Source of the DNA: Parvibaculum sp.
GTDB taxonomy: Bacteria > Pseudomonadota > Alphaproteobacteria > Parvibaculales > Parvibaculaceae
Reading direction: 5' to 3'
Length of the DNA: 64,000 nucleotides
Assembly (NCBI RefSeq): GCF_019635935.1
Contig: NZ_JAHBYN010000001.1
Span: 248,001-312,000 of the forward strand
Shown here: in pieces, positions 26,829 to 36,025 of the stretch
How the letters are laid out: each line of letters begins with the position of its first letter
How positions within the stretch are numbered: the first letter of the stretch is position 1
Notes under the pieces: generated by a model
The model's input: only the letters and a program-made list of their open reading frames with translations
What the model was told of the DNA's origin: nothing
Databases searched by the model: none
Translations under genes and position numbers: made by a program

Positions 26829-28640
26829 TCAGGGCGTCGCATCCCGCGTCGGAACGGCGTCCTCGAGCGTCAGCTGCACGTCGCGTTTTCCCTGCCAGTC
26901 GTCGGCGGTGAGCCGCCCCGCGACATGCAGCAAGCCGCTGCCCCGGTCCATCAGCGCCTGCCCGAGCGGCGTCTCGGCGGCGCGGAAGGCAATGGCCTTC
27001 AGCCGCCCGCCATCCTCGCCGGTCAGTATGCAGCGCACATGGGCCTTGCCGACAATGTCGGCCTTCACCACGCGCACCGACGGCACGGCGAATCGCGGCT
27101 CGGCATTGCCGGCGCCATAAGGTCCCGCCTGCTGGATCAGATCGTAGAGGTCGCGCGTCGCGCCCCGCGCCGACAACGCGCCGTCGAGCCGGAGCGCCTT
27201 CGCCTCCGAGGCGGCGCTGACGGCATCTTCGAGGCGCTTCGTCAGGAATGCCTCAAAGGCCTCGAGCTTGTCCTCGGTGAGCGTGACACCGGCCGCCATC
27301 GCATGGCCGCCGCCATTGACGAGAAGCCCCGCCTCAAGCGCCGCGGTGACGGCGCGGCCGAGATCGACGCCCGGAATGGAACGGCCCGAGCCCTTGCCCT
27401 CGCCCTTGGCGTCGAAGGCCAGCACCATCGAGGGCCGGTCGTATTTGTCCTTGAGACGGCTCGCCACGATGCCGATGACGCCGGGATGCCAGCCCGCCGC
27501 CTGCGCCAGAATGAGCGGCGGCAGCGCGTTCGCGCGGGAAGCACTGAGCCTTGCATCGACTTGCGCCAGCGCCTCTTCCAGCACCTGCGCCTCGATCGCC
27601 TGCCGCTCGGCATTCATCACATTCAGTTCTTCGGCAAGGTGACGCGCTTCTTCCTCGTCTTCGGTCACGAGCAACCGCGCCCCGAGATCGGCGCGGCCGA
27701 CGCGGCCGCCCGCATTGACGCGCGGCCCGAGCAGGAAACCCAGATGATAGGTCGAGGGCGCGCCGTTCATCCGCGCCACATCGGCAAGCGCCGCCATGCC
27801 GACGTTGCGCCGCCGCCCCATGATGCGAAGCCCCTGCGCGACGAAGGCGCGGTTGAGACCCGTCAGCGGTACCACGTCGCAAACCGTGCCGAGCGCCACA
27901 AGGTCGAGCCATTGCATCAGGTCGGGCTCGTCGTGGCCGGCGTAGTAGCCGGCCTCACGCAGCGCCCGGTTGACGGCGACGACAAAGAGAAAGGCGACGC
28001 CGACGGCGGCAAGCTGGCCGAGGCCGCTCTCGTCGTCGAGCCGGTTCGGATTGACCAGCGCATAGGCCGGCGGCAGCGCCGGCTCGGCCTGATGATGATC
28101 GATGACGACGGAGGGCAGCCCCGCATCCGCCGCGAGCCCCAGCGCCTTGTGCGCCATCGTCCCGCAATCGACCGTAAGGAGAAGAGAGATGCCTTCCTGC
28201 TTCAACCGCAGCAGCGCCGGCGCATTGGGCCCGTAGCCCTCGCGGATGCGATCGGGGATGTAGACGCGAAGCTCGCGGCCCACGGCGCGGAAGAATCGGT
28301 AAAGCAAGGCCGACGACGTTGCGCCGTCGACATCGTAGTCGCCGAACACCGCGACCTTCTCGCGGTCGATAATGGCCTTGGCGACCCGCGACGCCGCCTT
28401 TTCCATATCGATGAGAACGCGGGGATCGGGCATCAGGCTTTTCAGCGACGGCGCCAGATAGGCCGCGCAGTCTTCGGGCGCGACGCCGCGCCCGGCCAGC
28501 ACGCGCGCTACGATTTCCGGCAGTCCCTCGCGCTGCGCGATGGCGAGAGCCAGCCGGTCGTCCGCCAGACGGCTCACCCAGGCGCGGCCCGTGACGGACC
28601 GGTCGACGCCGAGGAAATGTCTCGTCAACGCCCCGGACAC
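26829..28640 (-). CDS. recJ: Single-stranded-DNA-specific exonuclease RecJ
   Basis: A 603-residue DHH/DHHA1-family nuclease. Motif I is VFGDYDVDGATSS, the DHH motif is VVIDHHQAE, and the DHHA1 part has NGGGHAMAAGVTL. RecJ is a 5'-3' ssDNA exonuclease in recombination and mismatch repair. The start is the GTG at 28640, five to six nt after AAGGAGG; the longer frame begins with TTG inside that site. It is the last gene of the aminotransferase-hom-glpX-recJ run. Confidence 0.93.
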   Translation of the reverse strand: MSGALTRHFLGVDRSVTGRAWVSRLADDRLALAIAQREGLPEIVARVLAGRGVAPEDCAAYLAPSLKSLMPDPRVLIDMEKAASRVAKAIIDREKVAVFGDYDVDGATSSALLYRFFRAVGRELRVYIPDRIREGYGPNAPALLRLKQEGISLLLTVDCGTMAHKALGLAADAGLPSVVIDHHQAEPALPPAYALVNPNRLDDESGLGQLAAVGVAFLFVVAVNRALREAGYYAGHDEPDLMQWLDLVALGTVCDVVPLTGLNRAFVAQGLRIMGRRRNVGMAALADVARMNGAPSTYHLGFLLGPRVNAGGRVGRADLGARLLVTEDEEEARHLAEELNVMNAERQAIEAQVLEEALAQVDARLSASRANALPPLILAQAAGWHPGVIGIVASRLKDKYDRPSMVLAFDAKGEGKGSGRSIPGVDLGRAVTAALEAGLLVNGGGHAMAAGVTLTEDKLEAFEAFLTKRLEDAVSAASEAKALRLDGALSARGATRDLYDLIQQAGPYGAGNAEPRFAVPSVRVVKADIVGKAHVRCILTGEDGGRLKAIAFRAAETPLGQALMDRGSGLLHVAGRLTADDWQGKRDVQLTLEDAVPTRDATP

Positions 28641-28664
28641 CGCGCCTCCTTGCAAGCTCCCGGC

Positions 28665-29639
28665 CTAGCCGAACTTCTCGATATTGGAATGGAAGGACTT
28701 CAGCCGACGGACGGTGCCGGTCGCCGAGCGCATGACGATGGTATGCGTGGTGACGCCGCCATTCACATGATGCACACCGTCGAGCAGCCAGCCATCGGTG
28801 ACGCCGGTGGCGGCGAAAATCACGTCGCCCGACGCCATCTCGCCCATCGTGTATTTCTTGTTGAAATCCTTGACGCCCATCTTGGCGGCCCGAACCTTCT
28901 GTTCCTCGACCGCGGTGACGAGGCGGCCCTGCATCTGGCCGCCGATGCACCGGAGCGCCGCCGCCGCCAGCACGCCTTCCGGTGCCCCGCCGACACCCAT
29001 ATAGAGGTCGACGCCGGTCTCGGCATCGGTCGTCGCAATGACGCCTGCAATGTCGCCATCGGTAATCAGCGTCACCCGCGCGCCGCATTCGCGCACGGCG
29101 CGGATCAGATCGGCATGGCGCGGCCGGTCGAGAATGCAGACCGTGAGTTCCGGCACATCGACCTTCTTGGCTTTCGCCAGCGCCTTGAGGTTTTCCGCCG
29201 GCGTCGCATCGAGATCGACAAGACCATCCGGATAGCCGCCGCCAATGGCGATCTTGTCCATGTAGCAATCGGGCGCGTGAAGCAGCGTGCCGCCTTCCGC
29301 CGCCGCCAGCACGGTCATCGCGTTCGGCATCGCCTTGGCGGTCAGTGTCGTGCCTTCCAGCGGATCGAGCGCGATGTCGACCTTGGGGCCCTTGCCGGTG
29401 CCGACCTTCTCGCCGATGTAAAGCATCGGCGCCTCGTCGCGCTCGCCCTCGCCGATCACGACGACGCCGTCGATATCGAGCACGTTAAGTTCCTTGCGCA
29501 TCGCGTCGACGGCGGCCTGGTCGGCCGATTTCTCGTCGCCGCGCCCGACCCACAAGGACGACCGAACCGCCGCGCGCTCCGTGACGCGCCCCATCTCGAG
29601 CGCCAGCATGCGGTTCAGGTTCGTAATCTTCGTCGCCAT
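28665..29639 (-). CDS. glpX: Class II fructose-1,6-bisphosphatase
   Basis: A 324-residue GlpX-family phosphatase. Motifs are VVIGEGERDEAPML and the Mg2+/phosphate site DPLEGTT, plus YMGVGGAPEGVLAAAAL. It dephosphorylates fructose 1,6-bisphosphate in gluconeogenesis. The start at 29639 (MATKITNLNR) has GGGGA six nt upstream, better than the ATG four codons earlier. The recJ start lies 24 nt downstream. Confidence 0.93.
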   Translation of the reverse strand: MATKITNLNRMLALEMGRVTERAAVRSSLWVGRGDEKSADQAAVDAMRKELNVLDIDGVVVIGEGERDEAPMLYIGEKVGTGKGPKVDIALDPLEGTTLTAKAMPNAMTVLAAAEGGTLLHAPDCYMDKIAIGGGYPDGLVDLDATPAENLKALAKAKKVDVPELTVCILDRPRHADLIRAVRECGARVTLITDGDIAGVIATTDAETGVDLYMGVGGAPEGVLAAAALRCIGGQMQGRLVTAVEEQKVRAAKMGVKDFNKKYTMGEMASGDVIFAATGVTDGWLLDGVHHVNGGVTTHTIVMRSATGTVRRLKSFHSNIEKFG

Positions 29640-29697
29640 CAAAATCCCCATCAGGTCTTCGCCCTTGCATATGGGCGTGTTTTGTCGGCCCCGCCTC

Positions 29698-31005
29698 TCA
29701 GCGCAGCTCCCCGTCTTCTATTCTCAAAACCAGCGGTGTGCCCGCCACATCTTCATGTTCTGCCAAATGTGCCCGCGCGCGGGCCATTGTGCCCTCGTCG
29801 GTCTCGTGGGTCACGAATACGACGGGCAGACGGCCGCTGCCGTCCTGCCGGTCGCCGCGCTGCACGATGCGCTCGATCGAGACCGAAGCCTGCGCCAGCG
29901 CCTGCGTGATGGCGGCCATGCTGCCGGCCCGGTCCATCGCCCGCACCCGCAGGTAAAACGCCTTTTTATGTGTATCCACAGGCGGTTGCACCAGTTTCTT
30001 CAACCGGTCAGCCGGCACGATGAAGGGCGCCAGCACCAGCCCGCGGGCGATGTCCGCGATGTCGGAGATGACGGCCGATGCCGTCGGCCCCTCGCCCGCG
30101 CCGCGGCCTTCGAGCACCATATGCCCCACACGGTCGCCATCGACCGCCACGGCGTTGTAGACGCCCGACACCGCCGCAAGCGGCGTCCCCTCCGGCACCA
30201 GCGCCGGATGCACCCGCTGCACGATGCCACTATCGAGCTTCTCGGCGATGGCCAGCAGCCGGATCTTGTAGCCGAACTCGCGCGCGAAGGAGATGTCGGT
30301 GGCGCTGATCTTCTCGATGCCCTCGATCTGCACGGCGCCGAAATCGACCTCCGTGCCGAAGGCGAGGCTGGTCAGGATCGCCAGCTTGTGCGCGGCGTCG
30401 ATGCCGCCCACGTCGAACGACGGATCGGCTTCGGCATAGCCGAGTTCCTGCGCATCCTTCAGCACATCGGCGAAGTCGCGCCCCGTCGTCTCCATCTCGG
30501 TCAGGATGTAGTTGCAGGTGCCGTTGAGAATGCCGTGAATGCTGCGGATCTCGTTGGCGGCCAGCGCCTCGCGCATCGTCTTGACGATGGGGATGCCGCC
30601 CGCCACCGCCGCCTCATAATTCAGCGCAACGCCCTTGGCTTCCGCGAGCCGCGCAAGGCCCGCGCCGTGATGCGCAAGCAGCGCCTTGTTGGCGGTGACG
30701 ACATGCTTGCCCGCCTTCAGCGCCGCTTCCACGAGGTCGCGCGCCACGCCTTCCGAACCGCCGATCATCTCGGCCACGACATCGATGTCGTCCGCGGCCG
30801 CCAGCGCCAGCGGATCGCGCTCGAAGCGGATGCCCGCAAGGTCGATGCCCCGATCCTTGTTGCTGTCGCGCGCCGACACGGCGGCAATCTCGATCCGGCG
30901 TCCGGTCGCCGCAGCCAGATATTCGCCACGCGCGGCCAAAATCTTGACCACGCCCGCCCCCACCGTGCCGAGGCCGGCAATCCCGATCCGCAGTGGTTTT
31001 GTCAC
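29698..31005 (-). CDS. hom: Homoserine dehydrogenase
   Basis: A 435-residue enzyme. The N-terminal NAD(P) site is GIAGLGTVGAGVV, the catalytic domain contains VAGGIPIVKTMREALAAN and GILNGTCNYIL, and a C-terminal ACT domain (about residues 348-435) should allow feedback control by threonine. It converts aspartate semialdehyde to homoserine, feeding methionine (see metY at 42.1 kb) and threonine. It overlaps the upstream aminotransferase by 4 nt (ATGA). Confidence 0.95.
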   Translation of the reverse strand: MTKPLRIGIAGLGTVGAGVVKILAARGEYLAAATGRRIEIAAVSARDSNKDRGIDLAGIRFERDPLALAAADDIDVVAEMIGGSEGVARDLVEAALKAGKHVVTANKALLAHHGAGLARLAEAKGVALNYEAAVAGGIPIVKTMREALAANEIRSIHGILNGTCNYILTEMETTGRDFADVLKDAQELGYAEADPSFDVGGIDAAHKLAILTSLAFGTEVDFGAVQIEGIEKISATDISFAREFGYKIRLLAIAEKLDSGIVQRVHPALVPEGTPLAAVSGVYNAVAVDGDRVGHMVLEGRGAGEGPTASAVISDIADIARGLVLAPFIVPADRLKKLVQPPVDTHKKAFYLRVRAMDRAGSMAAITQALAQASVSIERIVQRGDRQDGSGRLPVVFVTHETDEGTMARARAHLAEHEDVAGTPLVLRIEDGELR

Positions 31006-32267
31006 GTCCGGCCCGCCCTCGTTGAACTGGGGTGAGGCACGACGCTTCCCTTGATCCCGACGCGCTCTTCATATTCGGCGATGATCTGGTCGGCATGCGT
31101 CATCATGCGCTTGACGTTGCGCGCCGCCTGCCGGATGCGCTGCTCGTTCTCGACAAGACCGATGCGCACATGCCCGTCGCCATATTCGCCGAAGCCGATG
31201 CCCGGCGCGACGGCGACGTCGGCCTGTTCGAGCAGCAGCGTCGCAAAGCCCATCGAGCCGAGATGCCGAAACTTTTCCGGGATCGGCGACCACGCGAACA
31301 TGCTGGCCGGCGGCGAGGGAATGTCCCAGCCGGAACGGGCCATGCTGTCCACCAGCACGTCGCGGCGATGCTTGTAGATGCCGCGGATTTCGGCGACGCA
31401 GTCCTGCGGGCCGTTCAAGGCCGCCGTTGCCGCCACCTGGATCGGCGTGAAGGCGCCGTAGTCGAGATAGGATTTGACGCGGCCGAGCGCGTTGATGAGG
31501 CGCTCGTTGCCGACCGCAAAGCCCATGCGCCAGCCGGGCATCGCAAAGGTCTTCGACAGCGAGGTGAACTCGACGGTGCGCTCGCGCGCGCCCGGCACCT
31601 GCAATATCGAGGGCGGCGGATTGCCGTCGAAATAAATCTCCGAATAGGCGAGATCGGAAATCACGAAAAGATCGTGCTTGGCCGCAAAGGCGATCACCTC
31701 GCGGTAGAAATCGAGATCGGCCACCTGCGCCGTCGGATTGGACGGATAGGAAACGACCAGCGCCACCGGCTTCGGCACGCTGTGCCGGATGCCGCGCTCC
31801 AGCATGTCGAAAAAGCCCGTCTCGCTCTCGAACGGCACCGAGCGGATGACGGCCCCGGAAATGATGAAGCCGAAGGCGTGGATCGGATAGCTCGGGTTCG
31901 GACAGAGAATGACGTCGCCCGGCGCCGTGATCGCCTGCGCCAGATTGGCGAGCCCTTCCTTCGAGCCGAGCGTCGCGATGACTTCGGTTTCCGGATTGAG
32001 CGTCACGCCGAAGCGGCGCTGGTAATAGGCGGCCTGCGCCCGCCGGAGGCCGGGGATGCCGCGCGACGACGAATAGCGATGCGTCTTCGGATCGCGCACC
32101 GCCTCGATCATCTTCTCGACGATATGCGGCGGCGTCGGCATGTCGGGATTGCCCATGCCGAAATCGATGATGTCGCGGCCTTCGGCGCGCGCCTTGGCCT
32201 TGAGCTTGTTGACGCTCTCGAAGACGTAGGGCGGCAGACGCTTTATGCGATGAAACTCTTCGCTCAT
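31002..32267 (-). CDS. Class I/II aminotransferase (AlaC-like)
   Basis: A 421-residue PLP-dependent aminotransferase. The PLP lysine lies in EFTSLSKTFAMPGWRMGFA; substrate-binding parts are IDFGMGNPDMPTP and VSYPSNPTAQVADL. The overall sequence resembles AlaC or the LL-diaminopimelate aminotransferase-like group. Linked to hom, it may transaminate alanine, glutamate or a precursor in the aspartate family. The start at 32267 has AGGAAGC about six nt upstream. Confidence 0.9.
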   Translation of the reverse strand: MSEEFHRIKRLPPYVFESVNKLKAKARAEGRDIIDFGMGNPDMPTPPHIVEKMIEAVRDPKTHRYSSSRGIPGLRRAQAAYYQRRFGVTLNPETEVIATLGSKEGLANLAQAITAPGDVILCPNPSYPIHAFGFIISGAVIRSVPFESETGFFDMLERGIRHSVPKPVALVVSYPSNPTAQVADLDFYREVIAFAAKHDLFVISDLAYSEIYFDGNPPPSILQVPGARERTVEFTSLSKTFAMPGWRMGFAVGNERLINALGRVKSYLDYGAFTPIQVAATAALNGPQDCVAEIRGIYKHRRDVLVDSMARSGWDIPSPPASMFAWSPIPEKFRHLGSMGFATLLLEQADVAVAPGIGFGEYGDGHVRIGLVENEQRIRQAARNVKRMMTHADQIIAEYEERVGIKGSVVPHPSSTRAGRT

Positions 32268-32426
32268 GGCAGCTTCCTGGAGACGCGAACGGGCGCGGGG
32301 TGCGCGCCGGGGCACAGGGCGCCCTTATAACGCCAAAGCCCGCCCCGCCAAAGCCCTGCGGCAGTCGGATAGGTGGAAAATCCGGCGGAAACGTGGCCGC
32401 CGCGGCCGGGGCGCCGTCCGGCGCCT

Positions 32427-33047
32427 TTACGGCTGGCCGATCACCGGCTTGACGGTGACCCGCTTGGTCGGGGCCGGCGTCACTTCCGGGCCGGTATCGA
32501 CGCCGGAGGACGCGGCCGGGGCCGGCGCGGCGGCGGGTGCGCCGTCCTCGGTCACGGTGGCGGCCTCCTCGGCGGTCGGCGCGCGCGAGGCCGTCTCGAT
32601 CTTGAAGACGGCCGTCATGTCCCGGTGGCCGCCACGGGCCGGCATCGGAATGATCGGCGCATTCTCATAGAGCGCGCGCTTGTCTTCCATGCCGGCGGGG
32701 ATGTTCTCGAGCGGCGGGAGCGGCGGCGGCACGGGGCCGGCGGGCCGCGACGAAGCCGGCGCGGCGGTGCCGCTGCGCAAAAGCTGGTCGGCATAGCGCG
32801 CCTGGTCGCGGTCGTCGGCAAGCCCGTCGGCGATCTGCTGCTGCTCGGCCGGCGACGTCACCTGCGGCGCCGATTGGGGCACGCTGCGAAGGTCCGGGAA
32901 GGTCGCATCCGCCGATGCCGGCGCGGGCGTGCCGCCGTATAGCGCCTCGGGCTTGGCATCGTCCGAAATCATCGAACAGCCGCCGAGCGCGAGCCCCGCC
33001 AGAAGCACCGCGGCCGTCGCCGGCCCCACCTTCGCCAGAGCGGACAT
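32427..33047 (-). CDS. Hypothetical Pro/Ala-rich lipoprotein
   Basis: An unrecognised 206-residue protein. The signal peptide ends in a lipobox, LGGC, with the lipidated Cys at residue 24. The mature part is Pro/Ala-rich and low in complexity, with the motif ENAPIIPMPARGGHRDMTAV and a C-terminal VTPAPTKRVTVKPVIGQP. It is likely a periplasmic-facing lipoprotein. It is divergent from phaC with a Pho-like site in the spacer. Confidence 0.7.
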   Translation of the reverse strand: MSALAKVGPATAAVLLAGLALGGCSMISDDAKPEALYGGTPAPASADATFPDLRSVPQSAPQVTSPAEQQQIADGLADDRDQARYADQLLRSGTAAPASSRPAGPVPPPLPPLENIPAGMEDKRALYENAPIIPMPARGGHRDMTAVFKIETASRAPTAEEAATVTEDGAPAAAPAPAASSGVDTGPEVTPAPTKRVTVKPVIGQP

Positions 33048-33165
33048 CTCTCGAACTCCCTTGAATTTTCTTTCGTCCCGCCCGCCCCTGCGCGCGCGAA
33101 GCGGCGTCATCCGGCGGACATGTGCAAGCGTATAGTATAGGCTCCGGCGAAGAAACAATTTGTCG

Positions 33166-33183
33166 GTGACAGGGGGGTGACAG
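33166..33183 (-). promoter_or_regulatory. Double Pho-box-like site between lipoprotein gene and phaC
   Basis: Two CTGTCAC heptamers on the minus strand, 11 bp apart (33183-33177 and 33172-33166), with a C-rich spacer. They lie in the 197-nt divergent spacer, 61 nt before phaC. A TATACT hexamer (33139-33134, minus strand) is a possible -10 for the lipoprotein gene but is farther from the boxes than in typical Pho promoters. Confidence 0.35.
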
Positions 33184-33244
33184 AAGCGCCCACCGCCCCA
33201 TATCGACAGGAAAAGCGCCCGCCGCCGCCCTCCAAGGACTGCAG

Positions 33245-35113
33245 ATGAGCCCCCCGAAAACCCGCAAGAAAAGCCCCTCTTCACCCAAAAAGCCCGCGCC
33301 CGAAAAAACCGCCGAAGCGCCCCTGAGCTACGCCGTGCCCGACATGGGGGCGCTCGCCCTCAACCTGATGCAGGCCGCCGTGCTCGGCCAGAAGGCGGCG
33401 CGGCGGTTGATGAACGCCGACGATTCGTCCGGCGGCGCCGACCGCAGCCTGCACGATCTGCAGCGCGTCGGCCGCACGCTGATGACGGTGGCCGGCAGCT
33501 ACATGGCAAACCCGGCGAAAATCTTCGAGGCGCAGGCGGCGCTCTGGCAGGGCTACCTGACGCTGGCCGGCTCGATGACGCGCCGCTTCCTGCTCGGCGA
33601 GGAGGTGCCGCCGGTGGCCGCCCCGAGCCGCAGCGACAAGCGCTTCCGCGATCCCGATTGGCAGGAAAACATCGTCTTCGACCTGATGAAGCAGGCCTAT
33701 CTGCTGACCGGCAAATGGATGACCGACCGCGTGCGCGCCGCGGAAGGCGTCGATCCGCATACGCGCGAACAGGCCGACTTCTATATCCGCCAGATCGCCA
33801 ACGCGGTCTCGCCCTCGAACTTCATTTTCACCAACCCGGAAATCCTGCGCACGACGCTGAACTCGAACGGCGAGAACCTCGTTGCCGGCATGGAACATCT
33901 GCTCGAAGACATCGAGCGCGGCCACGGCCATATCGACATCCAGCAGACCGACATGTCGGCCTTCACGCTGGGCGTCAACGTCGCGACGACGCCGGGCAAG
34001 GTCGTCTACCAGAACGAGTTGATGCAGCTCATTCAATATGAGCCGACGACCGAAAAGGTCCACAAGCGCCCGCTCGTCATCTTCCCGCCCTGGATCAACA
34101 AATATTACATCCTCGACCTGACGCCGGAAAAATCCTTCATCAAGCATGCGCTCGACAACGGCTACACGGTCTTCATCGCAAGCTGGGTCAACCCCGATGC
34201 GCGCCTCGCGCTGAAGACCTTCGCGGACTACATGACCGAAGGCGTCTATGCGGCGCTCGACGCGGTGGAGCTGGCGACCGGCGAGAAGGAAGTCAACGCG
34301 GTCGGCTATTGCATCGGCGGCACGCTGCTCGCCTGCTCGCTCGCCCACATGGCGGCGCGCGGCGACACCCGCATCAAGTCGGCGACCTTCCTTGTCGCTC
34401 AGATGGATTTCACCGAGGCCGGCGAACTGAAGGTCTTCATCGACGAGGAACAGATCGCCGACATCGAACGCCAGATGCATCAGGAAGGCGGCTACCTGAA
34501 GGGCTCGACCATGGCCTCGACCTTCAACATGCTGCGGTCGAACGACCTGATCTGGAACTATGTCGTCAACAACTACCTGCTCGGCCGCGAGCCGATGCCC
34601 TTCGACATCCTGTTCTGGAATTCGGATGCGACGCGCCTGCCGTCCGCCATGCATGTCGGCTATTTGCGCGAGTGCTATCTCGAAAACAAACTCGCCGAGG
34701 GCCGCATGGTGCTGGGCGGCGAAACGCTCGACCTGCACAAGGTCAAGGTGCCGGTCTATCTGCAATCGAGCCGCGAGGACCACATCTCGCCCTACAACTC
34801 CGTCTACAAGGCAACGAAACTCTTCGGCGGCCCGGTGCGCTTCATCTGCGCCGGCTCCGGTCACATCGCCGGCGTCATCAACCCCCCGGCGGCCGGCAAA
34901 TACAACCACTGGACCAACGACAACCTCCCCGCCACCGCCGCCGAATGGATTGAGGGCGCCACCGACCACAAGGGCTCCTGGTGGCCGGACTGGGAAGCAT
35001 GGCTCAGCGAAAAGTCAGGCGAAATGGTCCCTGCGCGCAAACCCGGCAGCGGCAAACTCAAGGTGCTGGAGGATGCGCCGGGGTCTTACGTGCTGGTGAA
35101 GAGCGAGGACTGA
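33245..35113 (+). CDS. phaC: Poly(3-hydroxyalkanoate) synthase, class I
   Basis: A 622-residue PhaC. After a Lys/Pro-rich start comes the N-terminal PhaC domain (DPDWQENIVFDLMKQAYLL). The lipase-like box is GYCIGGTLLA with catalytic Cys356, followed by the Asp in SSREDHISPY and the His in GSGHIAGVINPP. It polymerises (R)-3-hydroxyacyl-CoA on granules in the cytoplasm. The last 64 nt (35050-35113) recur with 4 mismatches at 35707-35770, after an inserted gene. Confidence 0.95.
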   Translation: MSPPKTRKKSPSSPKKPAPEKTAEAPLSYAVPDMGALALNLMQAAVLGQKAARRLMNADDSSGGADRSLHDLQRVGRTLMTVAGSYMANPAKIFEAQAALWQGYLTLAGSMTRRFLLGEEVPPVAAPSRSDKRFRDPDWQENIVFDLMKQAYLLTGKWMTDRVRAAEGVDPHTREQADFYIRQIANAVSPSNFIFTNPEILRTTLNSNGENLVAGMEHLLEDIERGHGHIDIQQTDMSAFTLGVNVATTPGKVVYQNELMQLIQYEPTTEKVHKRPLVIFPPWINKYYILDLTPEKSFIKHALDNGYTVFIASWVNPDARLALKTFADYMTEGVYAALDAVELATGEKEVNAVGYCIGGTLLACSLAHMAARGDTRIKSATFLVAQMDFTEAGELKVFIDEEQIADIERQMHQEGGYLKGSTMASTFNMLRSNDLIWNYVVNNYLLGREPMPFDILFWNSDATRLPSAMHVGYLRECYLENKLAEGRMVLGGETLDLHKVKVPVYLQSSREDHISPYNSVYKATKLFGGPVRFICAGSGHIAGVINPPAAGKYNHWTNDNLPATAAEWIEGATDHKGSWWPDWEAWLSEKSGEMVPARKPGSGKLKVLEDAPGSYVLVKSED

Positions 35114-35117
35114 GGGA

Positions 35118-35123
35118 TATAAT
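35118..35123 (+). promoter_or_regulatory. Possible -10 element (TATAAT) downstream of phaC
   Basis: A perfect TATAAT hexamer lies 4 nt after the phaC stop, with a weak -35 candidate (TGGTGA) 18 bp upstream in the phaC tail. It would drive the following lipoprotein gene about 90 nt downstream. The -35 match is poor. Confidence 0.3.
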
Positions 35124-35218
35124 TCTGTCCCGCAAATCTGTTTTTGGTGCAGTGTCCGCCAGCGACGCTCCATTGGTTGCATGACGTATTCACTCGATCA
35201 ACTCGAAGGGAATTAGCC

Positions 35219-35647
35219 ATGAAAAAAATTGGAGTGATTTGTCTGGCAGCTTTGATGGCTGCGTGCACGACAGTCAATGTCACGTTGATTGAACAACAAA
35301 CAGGATTAGTTGGAAAAGGCACTGCGGATGCAGGCGCAAATTCGGGGACGATGAAGATCGCACTCGCTGACAAGACTTTTGAAGGACCTTGGACAGTCAT
35401 GCGAACGACTGGCGGCGAGACTTACTATCACAGCGAACAGGGACACGTCGGCGGAACAGCATTCGGTAGCAGCGGGCGCCTGACATCCGATTCTGCATCC
35501 GGGACAGGTGTGGCAAATCTCAGCGCGGGCGACGGCGCAACCATGCGATGTGAGTTCAAATACTCCATGGTCGGTCTTCGCATTTCAGGACTGGGTGTAT
35601 GTCGAGATCGAGAGGATAAACTCTACGATCTTCAGATTTCCAACTAA
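35219..35647 (+). CDS. Small hypothetical lipoprotein, low GC, inserted
   Basis: An unrecognised 142-residue lipoprotein. The signal MKKIGVICLAALMAAC has its lipidated Cys at residue 16. The mature part is Gly/Ser/Thr-rich and beta-like, with GNG-type turns and cysteines in MRCEFKYS and LGVCRDRED. GAAGGGA precedes the start. Its base composition is clearly lower in GC than phaC and it sits exactly between phaC and a second copy of the phaC 3' end, so it appears to be an acquired gene. Confidence 0.75.
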   Translation: MKKIGVICLAALMAACTTVNVTLIEQQTGLVGKGTADAGANSGTMKIALADKTFEGPWTVMRTTGGETYYHSEQGHVGGTAFGSSGRLTSDSASGTGVANLSAGDGATMRCEFKYSMVGLRISGLGVCRDREDKLYDLQISN

Positions 35648-35706
35648 CCTCTGCGTCAGAGTCTATCACAGGACCTTCAGTACAAGCGCAGCGAAGAAAT
35701 CGAAAA

Positions 35707-35770
35707 CGGCAAACTCAAGGTGCTGGAAGATGCGCCGGGGTTTTACGTGATGGTGAAGAGCGAGGATTGA
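35707..35770 (+). pseudogene. Second copy of the phaC 3' end (21 codons)
   Basis: This 64-nt segment matches the last 64 nt of phaC (35050-35113) at 60 positions, in the same orientation. It encodes GKLKVLEDAPGFYVMVKSED then TGA; phaC ends GKLKVLEDAPGSYVLVKSED. Upstream of 35707 the frame continues (SEEIEN) but no longer matches phaC. It is probably the displaced original or a foreign 3' end. It lies 35 bp before a TGTCA...TGACA element. Confidence 0.85.
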
Positions 35771-35805
35771 GACCTCGGATACTCCGTATACGCCCCAACC
35801 TCATG

Positions 35806-35894
35806 TGTCACCCCGGGACTTGTTCCCGGGGCCCACTCGCCTCACCGCTCGCCGCAGCGTGGATTGGATCCCGGCAACAAGTGCCGGGATGACA
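35806..35894. repeat. TGTCA...TGACA element, copy 3 (ACTTGT type)
   Basis: An 89-bp element beginning TGTCACCCCGGGACTTGTTC and ending CAACAAGTGCCGGGATGACA. It shares the inner block GGCCCACTCGC with copy 4. The core is ACTTGT/CAACAAGT instead of CGAAAG, so it represents a second subfamily shared with copy 5. Confidence 0.82.
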
Positions 35895-35923
35895 TTGTCG
35901 GGTTGCTCAAACGCAAAAAGATC

Positions 35924-35998
35924 GTCATTGCGAGCGAAGCGAAGTAACCCAGAAGGCAGCAATCTGGATTGCTTCGTCGGCTTTGCCTCCTCATAACG
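35924..35998. repeat. GTCATTGCGAGCGAAGCGAAG-type dispersed repeat
   Basis: The left part reads CGTCATTGCGAGCGAAGCGA and the right part CTGGATTGCTTCGTCGGCTT then TTGCCTCCTCATAACG. These two halves are a partial inverted repeat (GAAGCGAAG against CTTCGTCGGC; CAGCAATCTGGATTGC). Repeats of this type are common between genes in Alphaproteobacteria. No coding potential is evident. Confidence 0.7.
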
Positions 35999-36025
35999 GC
36001 GGATATGGACTGAACCTCTGAAACA

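Noticed and set aside
26925..29909. 994-codon plus-strand open frame opposite recJ and glpX
   Set aside because: It is the antisense shadow of two well-supported genes. Its composition is Arg/His-rich with no domain, as expected in very GC-rich DNA.
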